9,961 bases of DNA, from contig CAMDOP010000103.1 of assembly GCA_945903675.1 (NCBI GenBank), positions 1-9,961 of the forward strand. The letters run 5' to 3'. Position 1 is the stretch's first letter; every line of letters starts with the position of its first letter. The DNA comes from Crenothrix polyspora. Lineage in GTDB: Bacteria > Pseudomonadota > Gammaproteobacteria > Methylococcales > Methylomonadaceae. Under the pieces are notes generated by a model. That model did not search any database. It was not told the DNA's origin and was given only the letters and a program-made list of their open reading frames with translations. The position numbers and the translations under genes are program-made. Of this stretch, positions 5,615 through 9,961 are shown in pieces.

Positions 5615-6442
5615 CTATGGTCTAAACTCAATTTCTAATAATTTAGTTGAAATTTCTTCGGCTGAATATCGCACATGAAATTGTTCATATAAATCCCAAT
5701 AATCAATTTTGATCTCACCATCTACAGATTGTTTTAAATAAGCGATACGATGTATATGTGCTGTATCAATTCTTCCAGGCAGACACCATACCCAATACTT
5801 TGTGGTCTCTATTCTCGCAACATAGACTAATTTAACTAATCCAGGTGGCTGATACAGTTCTCTTAGTTGCTTTTTAACCCACTTCATATCTGCAGAACAA
5901 TCTTTGTATAAATGACTCTGATAATTGAGTAAAGGATACTGGAAAAACCTGTGCCAACCTGTAGGAAAGAGTCCAAGTTTACTGGGTGAGTATTGCCTTA
6001 AAAAATCATTGTCTGATTTTAAAGTGCGTTGGTTTAAAGCCAGCGTATCCCATGCACAAGTCAGGTTAGGTAAAAAAGATAATTTTTCAACCCTAAATCT
6101 TATTGCCAATAGTTGATCCGAGAATCCATCGGGCCTTTCGCCAATTTCATCACCAGGAATTAAATTTTTCAACATAAATAGCGCAACATGAAAATATTTA
6201 TCGGGTATATTTTTAGTAAATTCGGCCATTAAAGGGATTAATTTGAAGCGTTGTACGTTAGTCATTTCATTAAGCACATCATCAAAAACACCATAGGTTA
6301 TCAACCGATCGTGTATTAATGGATAGCCGCCACACCAATCTGCCCGAAGCCAAAATAGCTCCACCAAATAAGCAAACTCACCTGTTTCTTTCAACTTTAA
6401 GATCAGTTCTTTACCCGGTGCTTTGTCAATTATAAATTCCAT
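5615..6442 (-). CDS. Unknown 275-residue soluble protein
   Basis: I recognise no family. There is no signal peptide or membrane segment. The N-terminal 115 residues look helical and are rich in aromatic residues (WLRADWCGGYP at 31-41). The C-terminal part contains alternating hydrophobic strands (LVKLVYVARIETTKYWVWCL) before an acidic end, which suggests an alpha/beta cytoplasmic protein. The ATG has a strong AAGGA at 6450-6454, 7 bases away. That site lies inside the last codons of an IS30-type transposase remnant, whose stop is 2 bp before this ATG, so translation may be coupled to the remnant. Codon use and AT content resemble the other accessory genes. It is intact, which argues that it is kept for a purpose. 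Confidence 0.75.
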   Translation of the reverse strand: MEFIIDKAPGKELILKLKETGEFAYLVELFWLRADWCGGYPLIHDRLITYGVFDDVLNEMTNVQRFKLIPLMAEFTKNIPDKYFHVALFMLKNLIPGDEIGERPDGFSDQLLAIRFRVEKLSFLPNLTCAWDTLALNQRTLKSDNDFLRQYSPSKLGLFPTGWHRFFQYPLLNYQSHLYKDCSADMKWVKKQLRELYQPPGLVKLVYVARIETTKYWVWCLPGRIDTAHIHRIAYLKQSVDGEIKIDYWDLYEQFHVRYSAEEISTKLLEIEFRP

Positions 6443-6444
6443 GT

Positions 6445-6654
6445 TTATTTCCTTACTCGATAGATAGTTTCATGACTTACGCTGGACTTTTTAAGTCGCT
6501 TTAAACGTCCTGTATTTCGTTGCAATTCTCTAGTGATAGTGCTTTTGTCTCGATCTAAATCTTTGGCTATTTGACCTGCGGAAACTTTTTTCTTATCCTC
6601 TATGTGGATATGGTATCTTTCTTCTTGGGTTAGATGGATAAATGTTGTTCGCAT
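6445..6654 (-). pseudogene. IS30-family transposase remnant, internally deleted
   Basis: The frame encodes 69 residues from the ATG at 6654. The N-terminal 49 match the helix-turn-helix region of IS30-type transposases (HLTQEERYHI at 7-16, QIAKDLDRDKSTITRELQRN at 28-47). After about ten residues it jumps to SVSHETIYR (58-66), which in full transposases comes much later, and then stops. The middle region and the whole DDE catalytic domain are gone, so it cannot transpose. The frame is open 51 bp further upstream to a TTG, but the IS30-like start fits M at 6654. I could not identify a terminal inverted repeat on either side. The right part of the element was lost up to the start of the 275-residue gene. 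Confidence 0.8.
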
Positions 6655-6811
6655 TGGGTACCACTTTAGTTTTTTGTTTTGGTCGACGGAAACTATACCA
6701 TCCAACCTTTTTAAAGGGTGTTGTACTTTTTATATGAATTCGGGAGCTCTCACAAGCTCTAGATTAAATTTATTGATGTGACATTTATCAAAATCCATAG
6801 GGCATCTAATT

Positions 6812-7807
6812 ATGAATGAGTGTATTTTTCCACTAGATAATGTCGAAGCATTTATACTAAATAATAAAGTTCATATTGAAAGAACTGAGTTTGGATTAAA
6901 ATGGAATTCTGGCCTTGGTGTCGTTGAAATTACTATTAAACCCTTGAATTTGAAGTTGAATGATGGAAGGGTTGTTGCCGAACAAGTTATATTGTCTTAT
7001 TCATCACCAACGATAGCTCAGTTTGATTCTGAGTATGTCAGTGAATTACAGAAATTTACCCTTCTAAGTACTTTTATACCTTCAACATCCGCTTCAAAGG
7101 GGATGCTTGTTTCAAAGGTTGGTATTTTTGAGACGGACAAAGTCGCAGCCGAAAAGATCTATGCCCCTTTAATAGCTCTAGAGGCATCCATAATTTCTTG
7201 GCATTGCGAAACCCTACTTAACGGAATTTCTTCTTGTAATTCTGATTTATCACCCCTTACTTCAACTGACAAATTACCTCCTTACTCACAATCTGAATAC
7301 GAAGTATTAAAAGAATTATTGAGGTCACTAGGACATTTCACAAGTATTCATGAGTATGGAATAACAACAGAGTTTCCTTGGGATTTGGGGGCAGTTTCCA
7401 TGTCTTTTAAAGATGAATTAACAAAAAAAGAATTATTAAAAGCAGGTTATGATCCTGAGCTTGTGGAATTAGCCGGAGGTAAAACTGCATTATTTGAGTT
7501 GATGGTAAGTAATCATCCTATGTATGGCAGTGGAATTCTATCATTACTGAAATTGCCGCTTAATCTTGAGGATAATGATGCTATAAATCTGTCCAACAGA
7601 CTGAACTACTGGGAATTAATATCTCCTGAGTTACCGCCTCTTTTCGGCTCTTGGTCTCCATCAAAGGGTACCGTAGTTTTTGTGTCATTTATACCAACTC
7701 ATTTTTGTATTTCAGTGCCGGGGTTGATTCATAATATAACCATGTGGGCTAAGATTAGGGCATTGAATGTTCGAGCAGTTCTTAAAGATACTGAAGTCCT
7801 ACATTAA
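6812..7807 (+). CDS. Unknown 331-residue protein
   Basis: I do not recognise this protein with confidence. It has no signal peptide or clear membrane helix. The N-terminal 150 residues suggest beta strands and a helical segment (KIYAPLIALEASIISWHCET). A linker rich in Ser, Thr and Pro follows (about 143-160). The C-terminal 170 residues include FPWDLGAVSMSF, a low-charge strand (GTVVFVSFIPTHFCISVPG) and a final helix. That last part faintly resembles YbjN or TY-Chap type chaperone-like folds, but this is a guess. The ATG has a modest AGGG about 9 bases upstream. It is divergent from the IS30 remnant, with a 157-bp AT-rich gap that must hold its promoter, and no partner gene is tightly linked. 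Confidence 0.75.
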   Translation: MNECIFPLDNVEAFILNNKVHIERTEFGLKWNSGLGVVEITIKPLNLKLNDGRVVAEQVILSYSSPTIAQFDSEYVSELQKFTLLSTFIPSTSASKGMLVSKVGIFETDKVAAEKIYAPLIALEASIISWHCETLLNGISSCNSDLSPLTSTDKLPPYSQSEYEVLKELLRSLGHFTSIHEYGITTEFPWDLGAVSMSFKDELTKKELLKAGYDPELVELAGGKTALFELMVSNHPMYGSGILSLLKLPLNLEDNDAINLSNRLNYWELISPELPPLFGSWSPSKGTVVFVSFIPTHFCISVPGLIHNITMWAKIRALNVRAVLKDTEVLH

Positions 7808-8033
7808 CGACTAAATGCATTTTTCTCTTAATTTCAGCCGAACAAGGATTCATGACTTGTTAACGATTTAATAAAAGCACGGGCATAGAGGTCATTAATG
7901 AATAAAGGCTATATAAGAGATTGCCATAGCTTGATTTAGCTTGGATTGTTCGTGATTACTCTGAAAATACAATACTAATGGTGTTATTATTCGTCTATCG
8001 GAAATAAAGCCAACCTATTGGATGTATTGAATA

Positions 8034-8330
8034 ATGGAACAACAGAACCTTTCTGCTCTAATTTGGTCAGTTGCTGACCTTCTTCGTCACAATTACAGAC
8101 AATCAGAATATGGCAAAGTAATATTGCCATTCACCATTTTAAAGTGGTTAGATTGTGTATTAGAGCCTACAAAAGAAGACGTATTGGCTGAATATGCATA
8201 TAAAAAGAAATTAGGCATCCCTCCTGTACCATTCTTACTTCGCAAAGCAGGTCAAAGTTTCTACAACATCTCGCCATTAGATATAAAGAAGCTAATGGGT
8301 TATCAAGACCATATTACCTTGAATGTATGA
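8034..8330 (+). pseudogene. hsdM: Orphan N-terminal fragment of type I restriction methylase HsdM
   Basis: The 98 residues match the start of the N6-adenine methyltransferase subunit of type I restriction-modification systems: SALIWSVADLLRHNYRQSEY at 7-26, GKVILPF and LDCVLEPTK at 27-47, and PFLLRKAGQSFYN before SPLDIKKLMGYQDHI. Full HsdM is about 500 residues. This frame stops after the helical N-terminal domain, before the SAM-binding motif and the NPPF catalytic motif. I could not find the rest of the methylase in another frame downstream, and no hsdS or hsdR is present. It is most likely a remnant of a deleted hsd locus. The absence of frameshifts in the fragment leaves open a retained stand-alone domain. 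No good Shine-Dalgarno site precedes the ATG. Confidence 0.85.
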
Positions 8331-8478
8331 GTAAATGTTTTCTTTGTGATGGATTGCCTCAAGGGTAAAGATCAAGTTAATGTATTGCTAACTCAACTGT
8401 TTAATATCTAAACCAAAACCAAAGTACAAGGATCACATTGATATTTTTTATGAGGTTATTACTATATGAAAGGCACTA

Positions 8479-9255
8479 ATGATACGCATAAATGAACAAG
8501 AAATAACGCCAGATTTTGCACAAATGTGTGACGCAGCTTATATTTATTTGAATAAACAAGTTCAAGATGGCATTAAGTTCTGGTTAAAAGCAAATCTTGT
8601 GCCGCCATTCCTTGAACACTTGTCGTTTAGATTAGGTAACCAACTATTTTTTATCCATCTTGAAGATATATCTTGTAAGGTAATTACACCCGCTAATATC
8701 GATGGTTTAATTTCTATTGCTGATGCCTGTAATGGTCATGCATGTTTAATGCCTATGGAGAAGAAGTTATTCGGTGGCTGGCAACCTTATACAAATGGTT
8801 GGTGTCTATTCGATGCTAAAACAGGTAATCCTATTGACCCCATATCATTGATAACTGAGGAGAAAATCGTAATGACTGATTGGGAAGTCCAAGACTTTGC
8901 CGTTCAGGTTGTTAGAGATGAGTTAAGAAAAAAGGGCTATCAATTAATGTCTTGGCAAGGAAGTCCTCTTGTTAATCCATCGATATGGTTTATTGGTGAA
9001 AGCGGTGGTCCTGAATGGGTGGTCGTCAGATACTCAAGAAAATCTAGAACTATTGCGCCACAACCCTATGATTGGAATGAAATTGCACAATTATGTTCTC
9101 ATATAAGTAACATCGGTCACTATGCACCTGTTTATCCAGCTAATGCTGAAGATGCATTTGACCCGCTTATTGGAACGATACTGCCCCTCTATAGAGGGTA
9201 TCGACTTAGAACGAAGTTCTTAGGGCTTGAGACTCCAGAATATGAAAAATTATGA
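8479..9255 (+). CDS. Unknown 258-residue conserved-looking protein
   Basis: I cannot name the family, but the sequence has the look of a conserved soluble protein. It has many tryptophans, a segment ACNGHACLMPMEKKLFGGW with two cysteines and a histidine, a mid-protein signature MTDWEVQDFAVQVVRDEL, then LMSWQGSPLVNPSIWFIGE and PEWVVVRYSRKSR, and a Pro-rich C-terminal part. No signal peptide or membrane helix is seen. The ATG has an AAAGG five bases upstream. It starts 148 bp after the HsdM fragment on the same strand, so it may once have been cargo in or beside a type I restriction locus. Unlike that fragment it is intact. A phage-defence or DNA-modification accessory role is only a hypothesis from location. 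Confidence 0.78.
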   Translation: MIRINEQEITPDFAQMCDAAYIYLNKQVQDGIKFWLKANLVPPFLEHLSFRLGNQLFFIHLEDISCKVITPANIDGLISIADACNGHACLMPMEKKLFGGWQPYTNGWCLFDAKTGNPIDPISLITEEKIVMTDWEVQDFAVQVVRDELRKKGYQLMSWQGSPLVNPSIWFIGESGGPEWVVVRYSRKSRTIAPQPYDWNEIAQLCSHISNIGHYAPVYPANAEDAFDPLIGTILPLYRGYRLRTKFLGLETPEYEKL

Positions 9256-9333
9256 ATTTTCTGATTTGAGAAATCACAAGAAACTATTCAAGGACAGCTG
9301 ATACCTCGGCACTTATGGATCGCAATACAGCAA

Positions 9334-9414
9334 GTAGCCTCGATGAAACATAGTGGAATCGAGGAAATCGGAGTGCTATAAATCCTCGATTCCGCCTTGC
9401 TACATCGAGGCTAC
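9334..9414. repeat. 81-bp imperfect palindrome, dispersed repeat family
   Basis: The outer arms GTAGCCTCGATG (9334-9345) and CATCGAGGCTAC (9403-9414) are perfectly complementary. The inner arms GGAATCGAGGA (9355-9365) and TCCTCGATTCC (9383-9393) also pair perfectly, with a 9-bp mismatched bulge between. The reverse complement of 9380-9405 matches 2502-2527 at 24 of 26 bases, so this is a dispersed family and not a one-off hairpin. No target-site duplication or transposase was seen. Confidence 0.7.
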
Positions 9415-9567
9415 GGGCTAACACGTCATGAAAGCATCAAAACTAGCAAGGCAACCTATAACGGCCTTACGACGGTTTAATCTGAAGGATATTAGGGGAC
9501 AGACCACAGTTTATGCGGTTAATGGCCACATTTTATGTTTATAATGTGCCTTACTCAGGCGATAGTA

Positions 9568-9605
9568 ATATTGCACCTTATTCTGAAGATCATAAGGTGC
9601 AATAT
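9568..9605. repeat. Perfect 14-bp inverted repeat with 10-base loop
   Basis: ATATTGCACCTTAT (9568-9581) is exactly complementary to ATAAGGTGCAATAT (9592-9605), around the loop TCTGAAGATC. No T-run follows and no gene ends nearby, so it is not an obvious terminator. It could be a protein-binding site, a recombination or attachment site, or the folded part of a small RNA. Confidence 0.65.
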
Positions 9606-9760
9606 GTCAGCTCAATAGATCATCAGTGTCATAGGCGCTTAAAATACGGTCCATGCACCCTACCAATTGCGAGTTACGCATTGGAATAATAAAAGGCTTT
9701 ATGAATATAAAGTGGTCAAAAAAGCATTGCCAACCTTACATGACTGCCGAGCGTTTACCA

Positions 9761-9961
9761 GACCAATTCAAGCAATTATTGGTCTATCTTTCGCTTGCTA
9801 GACCCATTCAAGCACTTATAGGGCTATCCAACGCTTACTAGACCTATTCAAGCACTTATAGGGCTATCCAACGCTGGCTAGACCTATTCAAGCACTTATA
9901 GGGCTATCTAACGCTGGCTAGACCTATTCAAGCACTTATAGGGCTATCTAACGCTGGCTAG
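9761..9961. repeat. 40-bp tandem repeat array, at least five copies, continuing past the edge
   Basis: Five back-to-back 40-bp units start at 9761, 9801, 9841, 9881 and 9921, each beginning GACC and ending in CTA. Units 4 and 5 are identical, unit 3 differs from them at 1 base, unit 2 at 4 and unit 1 at 7. Each unit holds a near-palindrome: TAGACCTAT and ATAGGGCTA pair at 8 of 9 positions around a 10-base loop. All six frames meet stops, and 40 is not a multiple of 3, so it is non-coding. There are no unique spacers, so it is not a CRISPR array. A more degenerate copy may precede it at 9721-9760. Confidence 0.9.

Larger units (their letters stand above)
9256..9961. other. About 700-bp gene-free, repeat-rich end of the window
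   Basis: No convincing gene is seen on either strand. The stretch holds an 81-bp imperfect palindrome (9334-9414), a phrase at 9492-9507 (TTAGGGGACAGACCAC) reminiscent of sequence at the ends of some IS200-like elements, a perfect 14-bp inverted repeat (9568-9605) and a 40-bp tandem array from 9761 to the edge. A short open frame at 9653-9841 runs into the array and has no ribosome site or family resemblance. Confidence 0.65.

Noticed and set aside
5436..5678. Plus-strand 80-codon frame across the macrodomain gene start
   Set aside because: It overlaps the conserved macrodomain N-terminus antisense and the end of the next gene; the hydrophobic run is a by-product.
5925..6116. Plus-strand open frame inside the 275-residue gene
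   Set aside because: The minus-strand gene has a strong ribosome site and full length; this frame has neither.
4982..6442. DarTG-like toxin-antitoxin pair made of the macrodomain gene and the 275-residue gene
   Set aside because: The macrodomain is of YmdB type, the 275-residue protein shows no ADP-ribosyltransferase motif I can see, and a 105-bp gap separates them.
7947..7973. Promoter TTGTTC...TACAAT before the HsdM fragment
   Set aside because: The spacer is only 15 bp and the -35 is poor; alternatives give 21 bp. Chance level in AT-rich DNA.
8350..8412. 20-codon frame between the HsdM fragment and the 258-residue gene, considered as an HsdM continuation
   Set aside because: The residues do not match the HsdM sequence expected after QDHI, and it is too short to support.
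9653..9841. 62-codon open frame leading into the tandem array
   Set aside because: No ribosome site, no family resemblance, and the second half is the non-coding 40-bp repeat.
9761..9961. CRISPR array
   Set aside because: Units are contiguous without variable spacers and no cas gene is present.

Overview
The window is bacterial and probably from a gammaproteobacterium of moderate to low GC. The evidence is compact genes with Shine-Dalgarno sites, a YmdB-like macrodomain protein that follows the E. coli protein closely in length and motif positions, and dispersed palindromic repeats. The repeats remind me of methanotroph (Methylococcales) genomes, but that is an impression, not a result. No rRNA, tRNA or CRISPR array is visible.

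Layout. (1) 1-611: the last 53 codons of an unknown gene, a pair of alternative hairpins at its stop, then 447 bp without a gene. That gap contains a 192-bp MITE-like element (385-576) with 18-bp terminal inverted repeats and a flanking CTAC direct repeat. (2) 612-2231: the two subunits of dihydroxyacetone kinase, dhaL (+) and dhaK (-), arranged tail to tail with an 18-bp overlap instead of the usual co-directional operon. All catalytic residues I could check are present. (3) 2232-2932: a repeat-rich spacer with a palindrome upstream of dhaK, a GC-rich hairpin, and a 40-bp REP-like palindrome present as an inverted pair (38/40 identical) around a 44-codon ORF. (4) 2933-9255: a more AT-rich accessory stretch. 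It holds an unknown four-helix membrane protein, a minus-strand pair (metallophosphoesterase and a small membrane protein), a YmdB-like macrodomain protein, a 275-residue unknown gene whose ribosome site lies inside an IS30-type transposase remnant, a 331-residue unknown gene, an orphan N-terminal fragment of the type I methylase HsdM, and a 258-residue unknown gene. (5) 9256-9961: no convincing gene. It holds an 81-bp imperfect palindrome, a perfect 14-bp inverted repeat, and a 40-bp tandem array running off the window edge, whose copies become more alike toward that edge.

DhaK and DhaL together would phosphorylate dihydroxyacetone to dihydroxyacetone phosphate; no phosphotransferase partner (DhaM) is visible. 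Genes 2933-9255 do not form one pathway. Mixed orientations, decayed IS30 and HsdM pieces, several orphan genes and shared repeat sequence near both edges fit a site of repeated gain and loss. I cannot show a complete new system here. The best leads are the intact unknown genes, the tandem array and the MITE-like element.
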